Below are positions 38,401 through 48,900 of a stretch of DNA of 64,000 nucleotides, one piece after another. The stretch is from positions 274,213-338,212 of the forward strand of contig JANTQF010000002.1 in the NCBI GenBank assembly GCA_032988165.1. Reading direction: 5' to 3'. Positions within the stretch are counted from its first letter, which is position 1. The number at the start of each line of letters is the position of its first letter. This DNA is from Emmonsiellopsis sp. PD_33 (lineage: Eukaryota > Ascomycota > Eurotiomycetes > Onygenales > Ajellomycetaceae). The notes under the pieces are model-generated. The model made no database searches. It was not told where the DNA came from and saw only the letters and a list, made by a program, of their open reading frames with translations. The translations under genes and the position numbers were made by a program.

Positions 38401-38500
38401 CTCATAATTAATGGCTGTAATACTATTAGCACTGGTGTCAGCCTATTTTTCCTCTTATATAATTATAATCTTAAAGTTCTTAATCTTACTGAATCATCTG
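35500..38500 (+). pseudogene. Pol remnant: protease, reverse transcriptase, RNase H, integrase
   Basis: The protease site reads MVNSGYYY (N-S-G at 35566-35574 where D-S/T-G is expected). Reverse transcriptase: VLFAKKPGRDLQFCVDY, then KLDVIS and the active site YLDD at 36637-36648. RNase H: ETDSSGYITG near 37,085 and NYEIYNKELLTII. Integrase: ILIIINYLNKG, HLLTAYHPKTDSSTEHIV near 38,270, and NDWNELLSHAKL. TAG, TAA or TGA often stand where arginine is conserved. Confidence 0.88.
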
Positions 38501-38879
38501 AATCTTCTACTTTACCCTGTAGTCTGATCTAAATTGTGGATATCATCATCTTGAAACTCCAGCAAGCCTGTAAGTAGGCTGAATCTTCTATAACTAGTAC
38601 TCAGTAGGATCAATAGGACTGCATGAATGCCTGCTGAAATCCCACTGAATGCTATGAGATAAGTAATAAAATCTGGCTAGACCTCTGAAATATCATAACT
38701 GATTGCCTGTCTTGCATGCTTGACTATTGATATGCTAAGTACACTATTGTTGAAGTCCTGGGAAGTTATAACTATTATCTTAACATGCTACCTGAGATTC
38801 ACAACATGTTTTATATGAACCTGCTCTATAAGGCCTCTACTGATTTATTCCTCTCACAAGAGATCACTAACTGGCATCT

Positions 38880-39080
38880 GCCTGGCATTATTAGGGAAGA
38901 TAATGAGGTAGAATATAAGATTAAAGCTATCCTCAACTGCTGCTGCTGTGGATGAGGATTTCAGTACCTAGTGAAGTAGCTCAGATATGAGGCCTCTTTA
39001 TGGGAACTAACCTCTGCCCTGCAGGACACCACTATACTTACCTGTTATGAAGAACTGCATCTACCTGATGAGACTCTATC
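38880..39080 (+). pseudogene. Chromodomain remnant at the end of Pol
   Basis: The frame reads EVEYKIKAILNCCCCG-stop-GFQYLVK-stop-LRYEASLWELTSAL-stop-free to TCYEELH. The pattern E-Y-x-V/I-x-x-I-L ... YLVKW-x-x-Y ... WE is the chromodomain found at the integrase C-terminus of chromoviruses, which guides insertion to methylated-histone chromatin. The tryptophan of VKW is now a stop. Confidence 0.75.
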
Positions 39081-39132
39081 TGTGCTGTGCTGCACCTAAT
39101 TCTCTGAACCCTCCTGCCTGCCCTCTGAAATC

Positions 39133-39147
39133 AAGTAGGGGGGGATA
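39133..39147 (+). other. Polypurine tract
   Basis: AAGTAGGGGGGATAA stands directly before the 3' LTR, the usual plus-strand primer position. Confidence 0.65.
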
Positions 39148-39402
39148 ATGTGAAGAGCTATGTCCTTATACTTTATATCTATAGCTTGCCTGAACTTCAC
39201 CTGATCTCTGACTACTCAATCAGATGCCTCTGACTGGGCCTTTATATGAATATTTATCTGCTCTGACCTTGCATAATTTCCTTCTATTTATATTGCATGA
39301 TTTCATGATTTCTTTTCCTTTTTCCTTTCTTTCTCTAGTAATTATAATCTTAATTCTAGTGTATAGCTCACATGATCTACTTATCAGAGTGCATCTATTA
39401 TA
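39148..39402 (+). repeat. 3' LTR of nested Ty3/gypsy element
   Basis: 255 bases, partner of 33834-34087. It is followed by the target duplication CTCAG and then by the interrupted hAT frame. Confidence 0.88.
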
Positions 39403-39603
39403 CTCAGCTATCTATTGAAAGAAATCCCATTGATCTGAGCATTGTTAATGGGAAGGTTTTCAGAGCTTTTACTTTATTAGATTGAATATATAGCAATTTG
39501 TGGTAGACTATTAGAACTGAAATAGTAGAGTATATGCATCATCATAGATAATATATCTCTTTTCCTTAATAGTAATCTCAGGAAGTTTGGTAGATTCAGC
39601 CAT

Positions 39604-42009
39604 TTGAGATAATAGGAGAGGAAGTAATATGATAATAAGATAAGTATAATAATTTGAAGTTATTCTGCTATATGACTGAGAGAAGAAAACCCTAATCACA
39701 CTAGTGCATGTAAGGAAGCTGCCTATCTCAAATTCCTTCAATGAGGAGAATAGAAATAATTAATCCCAGATATTAATATAGAAATGATATTAATCTTGTT
39801 AAATATAGTAGAAATATCATTATATTATTACTGAAAAGTGTTACCTTTAAAGCTTAGAGATTTATTTGATATAATAAAAGAATAAGATGCTGTTAATATA
39901 TATATATATGAGATCTCATTGAAAGCATTGAGAAATATATATATATTTTGATGAGTACTGCTGGTTTTCTACTGTAGCAATTCTAATTAGAAAATAGAGG
40001 TAATAAAATTTAATTCAATTAATTATATTGTCTTATCCTCCCCCCTATCTCCACTCTACTATATTAAAAGAGAAAAATTTAAAAAAACTTCTTTTTTTTC
40101 TTCTCATCTTCCTCCTCCTCCTTATTCTCCTCTTTCTTATTCTTTTCCTCATTCTTTTTTTTCTCCTCTTCCTTCATCTCTTCATTTTTAATAATTTACT
40201 TTTCCTCCTCCTCCTCATCCTTCTCCTCCTCCTCATTGGAGGTGAGGACAACTTTAAACTTATTCTTTAATACCTCCTCTGATAGAGGCAGCTCTTCATA
40301 ATGGGCTAGATCAACCTAGGCATTAAAATCAGCTATCTTCTGATTAGCTGTGTTAGTATCAATCTTAGTAGTAAGAAGATTGATCTGACTAGAGAGTAAT
40401 ATAGCCTCTTTAATGTTCTAAATCATTATGTGCATGTGGAAGGTAAAGAGATTCTTAATTTTCTTCTCATTATGAACTTACTAATTCATTTAATTAGATT
40501 AAAAGAGTGTTATTAAAGAGTATAACTAGAACTCTTACTTACTTAAGCTTTTTAATCTTATACTTCAGAATTTTCTTAACCTACTTCTAATAATATTTCT
40601 TTCTAACAGCCTTCTTCATGATCTTCTTTTACTCTATTTTTATCTCATATCATTTCTGAGAGTGCTTCTGATTCTAATGCTTCTATATTAATTACTTCAC
40701 TATCTTCTTCTCTAATTTCTTATACTCAGTCTTATTGGCCTCATTCCTAGCACAGATTAGCTGAATTCATATACAAATATTATTATAAATTATTATTATT
40801 TATTTCTCTTATACAGCTTCTTCAGTGTGATATAATATATCTTGTGGTTAATCTCACTCTATTTGAATGCTTCCTTCTCAGGCCTCTCAAGCTAATAGTG
40901 ATGCTCATAGATCTTAGTTGTGTAGATCTTGAAGGCAGGTGAAGATATAGCTAATAATGATAATAAGAGAAAGTGATAATTATGATAGTAGAATAAAGAT
41001 ATTAAAAGAGGAGAGATAGGATAGTGGTAGGAAAAGAAGGGAAAAAAGAGAAGAAGAGGAGGAAAAATAAAAAAATAGAGGAAATTTCTCTAATCTAAAA
41101 GTAGGTTATTTATATTTAATGTGTCTATATTTAATATTCTTTGTATAGTGTTGCCAGGCAATTTATATCAGAGATAGATCTAGATGATGATTATAGATTA
41201 TTAGAGTAGCTAATTGAAGTTAAAATTTCAATAATATTTCTTTTTTTTCTTTTTTTCTTCCTCTCTCTTTTCTTCTTTTCTCTATCTATTTTATTTCTTT
41301 TCTTCCATTATCTCAATCAGCTGTATCTCTATTTCCTCTACTTTTTATCTAAATGTGTTGATACCTCCTTCTTTGATTTGAAAATATCAAAGTACATCTT
41401 CCTCCTCTATCAAGTAGTGATGAAAAATAGTGCACCCAGTTGCAAAGCAGCCTATAAGATATATATTACTAAGTAGGAGGTTAAATAGGATTAATATCAT
41501 ACTAAGCTTTCTAATGTCTTGAGAAACTACTAAGTTAAATGTAATTTTAAGCTCTGCTATTATTACAATAAGAATAGTAAGTTATGATCATACTTTTTAA
41601 TAATACTTAGTAGCTCATTTAGGTTAATAAAGTGGATTTAGAAGGTCTAATTCTATTAGAAATCTAAAGAGCTTATTTTTACCAAGATTATAATAGTATG
41701 TCTGATTTATAAAATTAATGGTGAGAAGTATTACTTTCAGTGCTTTACTTTTAATGTTATTTAGTTGGCAATGAAAATAATCCTCATTACTCTTTTTAAG
41801 TGTAAGTTAATTAATCTACTAAGTCTACTAAATATATATACTGATTATATTATGAATATAGATGAAGTAAAGATGATAGTACATGAAAAGTAATTAACTC
41901 TTAAAATTAAAAATATATATTTAGTGAGAGAGATAGTAGATGTATTGGGGTCAGATTATTTCAACTAGAAGGCTATGAGAAAGAATTGAATTCTCTGCAG
42001 ATAGAGGTA
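39604..42009. other. AT-rich degenerate DNA with a pyrimidine tract
   Basis: No protein could be assigned. At about 40,080-40,240 a strongly pyrimidine-rich plus strand (CTT/CTC repeats) would code for Glu/Lys-rich sequence on the minus strand. Minus-strand text at 40,560-40,760 is Lys-rich (ARNEANKTEYKKLEKKI), perhaps part of an old transposon protein. Between 41,400 and 41,900 nothing is recognised. Confidence 0.4.
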
Positions 42010-42377
42010 TAGTGTTGTTTTTTTTCAGGTTTAGATTGAAAAATTACCTTAGATGTCTGCCTGAATGGGTTATCAGGTTAAGGGGAGTCAACCTGAAAAG
42101 CCTGTTATGAGTTGGTGCTAGTCCTAAATAGGCTTAGCACCAGCTATATTAGACTTAGTATGTTTCAAATCTGGATTAGTGTGCCAAGGCCTGAGTGCAC
42201 TAACCACATTGGGACTGCACTAAGCCTAATATGGCTGGCACTAAGCCTATTTGGGACTAGCACCAACCTGTCAGGTTTGAAAAAGCCTGTTGGGTTTGGC
42301 ACCTCAGGCCTGATATAGGGCTTTTTTCTTTTTGGGTTTGAAACCTGGCAGGTTTGTGGGTCAGGTTTACAACACTA
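42010..42377. mobile_element. Palindromic hAT-like miniature element (MITE)
   Basis: The ends are TAGTGTTGT (42010) and ACAACACTA (ending 42377), exact inverted repeats. The flanking 8 bases are TAGAGGTA (42002-42009) and TAGGGGTG (42378-42385), matching at 6 of 8 with both differences G/A transitions; 8-bp duplications are the hAT hallmark. Inside, arms at 42111-42160 and 42218-42267 are near-perfect inverted copies around the centre AGGCCT (42187-42192), so nearly the whole element can fold back. Motifs like CAGGTTT recur near both ends. It has no coding capacity. Confidence 0.78.
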
Positions 42378-43471
42378 TAGGGGTGGGATTATTTTGTGTG
42401 TTTTTTAATTAGTTTAGTTTAGGGTTTGGCTGGGGCCTGTGGGCAATGAAAAGTAATAATATTTGATAATACTTACTGATGTAAATCTCCTAATTTGAAA
42501 TTATTATATAATGTGTGGCAGGGCTGCTACTGGCTTGACACCATTAGTAATATATGTGATTATAATTAGGTAATATTATGATATTCCTGGTTCTATTTGA
42601 TCTTATATATAGATAATAGGATCAAACAGGATCAGAACTGAAAAAATAGATATATAATATAATTTATGAGTAAAACATTTCTTTATAATATGATTCTGAA
42701 CTAATTTATCTATACTATAATATAATATAATATCTATATTAAAGTAATTTTACATAAAAAGAGACTAATATATTAAGTAAAATAATAAGAATATACTTTA
42801 ATCCTGATCTTAACATGGTTTCAGTGGCCAGTCTAGCTTTATCTGATATTATAAGAGGTAGTTATAAAATTAAACTCTCAGCAACATTATATGAGACCTC
42901 AGCTGCTAGTTTCTGAGTTTAAATTAGATGATTCTGCAGCAGAGAGGTGATTTTCATTAATTTTCTATTAATTCCAGAGTTACCAGGTGTTTTTTATATG
43001 TAATATTCAAGGGGGCATTGAAATATAGTGAAATATAATGAATATAATAAAGAATCTCATGAAGAATACTATATAAAAAAAACATTGATTCCTTGGATGA
43101 ATTTTTGGGTGAAATGGGTGTTGAGACAGCTGGCTGGCAAAAACACACTAAAATATAGGGGATCTGGTTGCCAAGTGTTGGTGTTACAATACTGGGCGAA
43201 AATGTTGGCACAAAAATTTAATACCACCAAGTGTCAGCAAAATAGAAACATCCTCAATAGACACTTTCTAGTGAGAATTTGGTGACAAACCGCTTTCTGG
43301 GTTGCCAAGACCCCTCAACAAAAAACACGCTAAGGCGTCCCACCAAGTCATCGATACGTTTCGCCGCCGAAAAAAATCAGAGATTCATCAAGCCTCTCTC
43401 AACACTCCTCTTCCTCCTCCCTCATTCCTCACCACCTCATCCCCTATCCTCGCCTTGTTCTCCGCGCAAAG
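42378..43471. other. Right edge of the island and NAP1 promoter
   Basis: AT-rich and CpG-free up to about 43,196. CpG returns at 43,197-43,198 and is frequent after 43,289. The NAP1 promoter must lie in the last few hundred bases, where a C/T-rich leader (43,395-43,460) precedes the ATG. No other gene. Confidence 0.55.
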
Positions 43472-44956
43472 ATGTCGGAACCGATTAGAAATAAGAAGGT
43501 GGAATTTCCCACTGCCCCGTAAGTCATCTCTTGACGCCTGGCCATCTCGTTTTCAACCATCCCTTCTGACCGCTATCTCCAACAGCACCCCCCAGAACAC
43601 GCCCGCCAACAATGCCCCCATCTCCTCCCATGCCCAGCAGCCAGGTGTCGCCAGCATCAAAGAAGGTTTGTCACCCCGACTTTCTTGTCCTTTTAAATAT
43701 TATTGGCATCCCAACCAACCTAACATATTCGCAGAGGACCTTGACCGTGCTGCGGCCGCTTCGCTCTTCGCGCAGAACCCAGCCCTTGTGTCTATGATCC
43801 AGGGAAAGCTTGGGTCTCTGATTGGCAAATCATCCGGTTATATCGAGTCTCTCCCCGCACCAGTCCGCCGCCGCGTCGCTGGCCTGAAAGGAATCCAAAA
43901 GCAACATGCGGCACTTGAAGCAGAACTCCAAGAGAAGATTCTGCAACTGGAAAAGGAATATCTGGCCAAATATGCACCTATATACGCCAAGCGGGCGGAG
44001 ATTGTTAGCGGAAAGAGTGAGCCTACCGAAGATGAAGTAACGGCCGGCAAGCAGGACGAGGAGGAAGATGAGGAGGAAACCAAGGCCGAAGTCGAAGCTA
44101 AGACCGAGGAGACCGAGAAGTCGCCTGCTGCCGGTATCCCTGAATTCTGGCTTTCCGCCATGAAGAACCACATTTCCCTCTCCGATATGATCACCGAGAG
44201 AGACGAGGAGGCCCTGAAGAGTTTGACCGATATTCGCATGGAGTACACGGACCGTCCCGGCTACCGCCTCATTTTCGAATTTGCCGAAAATGAATTTTTC
44301 TCGAATAAAACCATCTCCAAGTCGTACTACTATCAGGAAGAAAATGGTTATGCTGGCGACTTCCTCTACGACCACGCTGAGGGAGAGGAGATCAAATGGA
44401 AGGAGGGCAAAGATCTCACCATTCGATATGAAAGCAAGAAGCAGCGAAATAGGAGTAAGTATCCATTATAGACTGTTTTGACGTCGTACTAATCGCTAAT
44501 CGCTGGATCTAGGCACCAAACAGACCCGCGTTGTGAAGGTTAAGGTTCCCACCGACTCATTTTTCAACTTCTTTTCGCCACCAAAGCCACCCACCGAAGA
44601 TGACGATGACGATGATCTCGCTTCCGATATCGAGGAGAGACTGGAGTTGGACTACCAGCTCGGTGAGGAAGTCAAGGAGAAGCTCATTCCCCGGGCCGTT
44701 GACTGGTTCACTGGAGAGGCTCTCCAGTTTGAGGAATTCGACGGAGATATGAGCGAAAATGAGTTCGACGATGACGAGGATGATGACGAGGACGATGACG
44801 ACCGGTCAGATGGAGACCTAGATGATGAGAGTGATGAAGATGTGCGTTAAATTTTCCTTGTTGCTTGCACCATTCGCGGACTGCCGACTAACAACGACAT
44901 AACAGGATGACGGATCGAAACCCAAAAAGGAGGCTGCTGAGTGCAAGCAAAGCTGA
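43472..44956 (+). CDS. NAP1: Nucleosome assembly protein NAP1
   Basis: Five exons (43472-43518, 43586-43665, 43735-44454, 44513-44841, 44906-44956) give 408 residues. NAP1 is a histone H2A-H2B chaperone that shuttles between cytoplasm and nucleus. After a short N-terminus come the long dimerisation helix (LPAPVRRRVAGLKGIQKQ ... EKEYLAKYAPIYAKR), an acidic insert, the core IPEFWLSAMKNH and FEFAENEFFSNKTISKSYYY, and FFNFFSPPKPP. A very acidic Asp/Glu tail follows, and the end is ECKQS, close to the prenylatable CKQQ end of relatives. The ATG at 43472 fits the expected N-terminus; an earlier in-frame-looking ATG at 43302 belongs to another frame context and lies in the leader. Confidence 0.95.
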
Positions 44957-45915
44957 ACGGTGGCCGTCAAAGGCAATTCTACTTAGTCTCTGTCTTGGGT
45001 TCCTTTCACCTAAGCCATATGCGTGCCTGCTCCTTGTTCGTTGCTAGTTTGCCATGACCATGTGAATCTTCCGAGTTTCAGTTCTTTTTATGCGTCAAGA
45101 TTTGAACCTAATAATACACATAATACGGACGCTCCGTCCTTCCCTTCCCTCACCTACTTTGTCCTCTTTGCCATTACATATTTTCGTCGGAAGGATACAG
45201 GAGAACAACCCCCGCTGTCCTCGCTCCAGTCACAGGCCGGAGGTACGCATGATTGGTTGCAAGAGAGGCGAGATATTTCCCAGTCCCCAGGCGGCGCGAG
45301 GCGCAAATTGTGCAGTTTTTCGTCCTTTGCTCTACGTACATGCAATTTGCTTGTTATCATGATTTACTTAGAAAGATAGGCGACCCAATTAAAAGCAATT
45401 CTATTACAATAAATAGCTCTATACAGCCGTAAGCAAAGTCTGGTGGATGTTCCCCAGTATCCATTTCCCCAATATTACCTACCTACCGTTGGGAGTGGTT
45501 GGGGCCACGTGACCGCCCAGCTGTCAAGCGGCAACCACGGGGCCGTCCCTGCGCTAAGCCCCAGCAGGCCACTCAGGGGCTGCGGCGGCTCGCTAAGCAC
45601 AAGCGCCCCGTGGCAGCCAAGCCAGCCAGGTCAGCGGCCACCTCGTCCAGCTCCGTCCAGCACGTCTGCCAACCTTGGTACCAGCATCCCGTGTCCAACC
45701 ACCTCGCCCTGCACCCTCCATCCCCCCGTCTACAGGTCTCTCCGGTCCTGTCCACGGCGGCCTCTCCAATTCCTTTTCTTCTCTCGCGTCTTTCACTAAA
45801 TGCGGGACCCCAGACTCCCGCTATCCATCACCGGGGCCCTTATAAATTTCAACACCCCCAGCCGTCCTGACACCTAAATCACCCGCCCTGACCGTGCTGC
45901 CGTGGAGTCCGCAAC
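44957..45915. other. Intergenic: NAP1 3' flank and myosin promoter
   Basis: 959 bases with normal CpG content. A CACGTGAC motif at 45506-45513 lies in a GC-rich block, and TATAAAT at 45841-45847 stands 75 bases before the myosin ATG. Overlapping open frames at 45,440-45,870 run in several frames and look like compositional artefacts of the C-rich promoter. Confidence 0.5.
45841..45847 (+). promoter_or_regulatory. TATA box of the class V myosin gene
   Basis: TATAAAT, 75 bases upstream of the ATG at 45916, preceded by GC-rich sequence. Confidence 0.4.
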
Positions 45916-48900
45916 ATGGCGCACATATTCGATGTCGGTACGAGGGCGTGGCAGCCTGACCCCACTGAGGGATGGGTGTCCTCCGAGGTGGTCGAGAAAC
46001 TGGTGGATGGTGATAAAGTGACGCTGGTCTTCTCCCTGGAGAATGGAGAGGTATGCAACCTGTTTCAATGGCTTCGTATGTCCGGAGATACCTTATATAT
46101 GACGCTGACCACCATGGCTCCCGGAACAGACCAAAACCGTCCAGACGACAGAGGCTGAGTTGCAGCTCGATAATAACGGAAGCCTTCCTCCGCTAATGAA
46201 CCCAACAATGTTGGAAGCCAGCGAAGACTTGACGAATCTATCCCACTTGAACGAACCGGCTGGTACGTGTTGCAGCTACATGGTCATACCAGAAATCCTT
46301 CGTCTAACAGCCCCATAGTACTCCAAGCTATCAAACTACGCTATTACCAGAAGGAAATCTATACGTACAGTGGCATCGTGCTCATCGCTACGAATCCATT
46401 CGCCCGTGTCGATTCCCTCTATGTTCCCCAGATGGTCCAGGTATACGCCGGGAAGCAAAGGGCGTCACAAGCTCCACATCTTTTTGCCATTGCGGAGGAG
46501 GCTTTTTCGTGAGCTAGCCCCCGTCATATATGCTACGCGTTTACTAACTCCTGACCTAGGGATATGTTGCGAGACACACGGAATCAAACGGTTGTCGTTT
46601 CCGGAGAGTCCGGAGCAGGAAAGACTGTGAGCGCGAAATATATCATGCGATACTTTGCTACCAGAGGAACCCCAGAAATACCGGGAGCATATTCCGCTGG
46701 GAAGACAGATGCGATCAGTGAGACGGAAGAACAGATTTTGGCAACCAACCCTGTCATGGAAGCATTCGGAAACGCGAAAACGACCCGAAACGACAACTCT
46801 TCACGATTCGGAAAGTATATTGAGATTATGTTTGACGATAAGACGAACATTATTGGAGCCAAGATCAGGACATATCTCCTCGAACGCTCCAGATTGGTCT
46901 TTCAGCCTCTGAAAGAACGAAATTATCATATATTCTACCAACTTGTTGCTGGTGCTACCGACTCGGAACGGCAGGAGTTGAGCATTCTTCCAATTGAAGA
47001 GTTTGAGTATTTGAACCAGGGAGGTGCTCCAGTAATCGATGGGGTCGATGATAAAGCCGAATTTGATGCCACGCGGAAATCCCTTACGACTATCGGTGTG
47101 GCACACGAAACCCAGTCCGACATATTCCGAGTCCTTGCTGCTCTCCTGCATCTAGGAAATGTCAAGATTGTTGCGACGCGGACCGATTCTTCTCTCTCTT
47201 CGACCGAACCATCTCTCGTGCGGGCGTGCGAGATGCTTGGCATCGAAGCAAGCGAATTTTCTAAATGGATTGTGAAAAAGCAGCTTATAACGCGAGGCGA
47301 AAAAATCACATCAAATCTTACCCAACAACAGGCTATTGTCGTCCGAGACTCGGTTGCGAAATTCATATACTCGAGCTTATTCGACTGGCTAGTGGAAACC
47401 ATAAATCACGGACTAGCAACAGAGGACGTTTTGAGCCGAGTGAAATCTTTTATCGGCGTCCTTGATATTTACGGTTTCGAACATTTCGCCAAGAACTCCT
47501 TTGAGCAGTTTTGTATCAATTATGCCAACGAGAAGCTGCAGCAGGAGTTTAACCAACATGTGTTTAAACTCGAGCAGGAAGAGTATGTCAGGGAACAGAT
47601 TGATTGGAAATTTATTGATTTCTCCGATAACCAGCCCTGCATAGATCTAATTGAAGGGAAGCTTGGTGTTTTGTCTTTGCTTGACGAAGAATCACGGCTG
47701 CCAATGGGTTCTGATGATCAGTTTGTCACGAAACTGCATCACCATTTCGCGGCGGATAAGCAAAAGTTCTACAAGAAGCCACGATTCGGCAAATCCTCGT
47801 TTACAGTATGCCACTATGCCGTTGACGTTACTTACGAATCGGATGGTTTCATTGAGAAAAATAGGGACACTGTTCCTGACGAGCATATGGAAATCCTTCG
47901 CAAGTCTTCCAACGGGTTCGTCAAGGCCGTCCTCGCAGCTGCGTCCGCTGTCCGTGAAAAGGATTCGGCATCCATGTCGTCACGTCCTGTAGCGGCGCCA
48001 GGAAGGAGAATCGGCGTTGCCGTCAACCGCAAACCTACTCTCGGAGGCATCTTCAAGTCGTCTCTGATTGAGCTTATGAACACAATCAACTCGACCGATG
48101 TCCATTACATTCGATGTATAAAGCCAAACGAGGGCAAAGAAGCATGGAAATTTGAAGGCCCCATGGTTCTCAGCCAGCTCAGAGCGTGTGGTGTCCTGGA
48201 GACTGTCCGAATAAGCTGCGCCGGGTACCCTACGCGTTGGACATTCGAAGAATTCGCTCTCAGATACTACATGCTTTGCCATTCGTCCCAATGGACATCA
48301 GAGATTCGCGACATGGCACATGCTATTTTGCGAAAAGCTCTCGGCGATGCCAACCATCAAAAGCAGGACAAATATCAGCTCGGTTTGACGAAAATCTTTT
48401 TCCGAGCAGGCATGCTTGCGTTCCTAGAGAATCTCCGGACCTCCCGACTAAATGAATGCGCGACCATGATCCAGAAGAACTTGAAGTGCAAGTACTACCG
48501 TCGCAGATATCTCGAAGCTCGGGAGTCCATTCTTGTTTCCCAAAGCTTGATCAGGGGTTTCTTGGCAAGACAACGTGCAGAGGAGATTCGTCGTATCAAG
48601 GCTGCCACTACTATTCAAAGAGTTTGGCGAGGCCAGAAGGAACGTAAGAAGTATCTCGCCATTCGAGACAATATTATCCTCTTTGAGGCCATCTCGAAAG
48701 GTTATCTTTGCCGACGAAATATCATGGATACTATTCTCGGAAATGCCGCAAAGACTATCCAGCGTGCATTCCGTTCCTGGCGCCAGCTACGTGCCTGGAG
48801 ACAATACCGCAAGAAGGTTGTCATCATCCAAAGTCTGTATCGAGGACGGAAGGCCAGAAAGGAATACAAGAAATTGCGTGAAGAAGCCAGGGATCTTAAG

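Larger units (their letters stand above)
33834..39402 (+). mobile_element. Complete mutated Ty3/gypsy retrotransposon (chromovirus type), nested in hAT
   Basis: The 5,569-bp element has LTRs 33834-34087 and 39148-39402. A perfect 5-bp target duplication CTCAG lies at 33829-33833 and 39403-39407. Order on the plus strand: gag with CCHC zinc knuckle, protease, reverse transcriptase with YLDD, RNase H, integrase, chromodomain, polypurine tract, 3' LTR, the order of chromoviruses. In-frame stops are scattered but indels seem few. Near-identical LTR lengths and the intact duplication show a single simple insertion. Confidence 0.92.
31701..39603 (-). pseudogene. hAT-family transposase remnant, split by a nested retrotransposon
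   Basis: The minus-strand frame starts MAESTKLPEITIKEKRY at 39603, runs to 39403, is interrupted by the Ty3/gypsy insertion (33834-39402), and resumes at 33833, ending EDYN-stop at 31701. Removing the insert and one copy of the 5-bp duplication leaves the frame continuous through IAEKETKQPF and a YKYCDA block, which fits a BED-type zinc finger. Further on are ISLAIDV-stop-TSINNL, FLEVICYFINDQWEYKEQL, DQGYIPCIAHVIQLVVQAL, AVVAVLNPSL, and the C-terminal dimerisation block DVLAIPLAGVGM (near 31.88 kb), all typical of hAT transposases. Stops replace arginines throughout. Terminal repeats of the parent transposon were not found. Confidence 0.8.
17444..43196. repeat. CpG-free AT-rich repeat island (RIP-type mutated transposons)
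   Basis: About 25.7 kb of AT-rich sequence separates two normal gene blocks. Reading line by line I find no CG dinucleotide between roughly 17,443 and 43,197, while both flanks are full of them. All long reading frames are broken, yet retrotransposon and transposase domains are still readable through frequent TGA, TAG and TAA codons where arginine is expected. This is the pattern of repeat-induced point mutation aimed at CpG. The island is likely silent heterochromatin; that is inference. The parts are listed as separate entries. Confidence 0.9.

Noticed and set aside
40028..40270. 80-codon Leu-rich open frame resembling a membrane peptide
   Set aside because: It is the plus-strand reading of a CTT/CTC-rich pyrimidine tract inside the dead island; composition alone explains it.
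41146..43150. A second hAT-like element suggested by TAGTGTTGCCAGGC at 41146 and CTGGCAAAAACACACTA ending at 43150
   Set aside because: The ends do not pair well and the flanking 8 bases (TCTTTGTA and AAATATAG) do not match, so no duplication supports it.
17444..43196. CRISPR array, tRNA or rRNA genes, or a biosynthetic cluster in the island
   Set aside because: No regularly spaced repeats, cloverleaf-like sequence or intact enzyme frames were seen; all readable domains belong to transposons.
45443..45870. Overlapping proline/serine-rich open frames upstream of the myosin gene
   Set aside because: Several frames of the same GC-rich promoter are open at once, and a TATA box lies at their end; this is composition, not coding.
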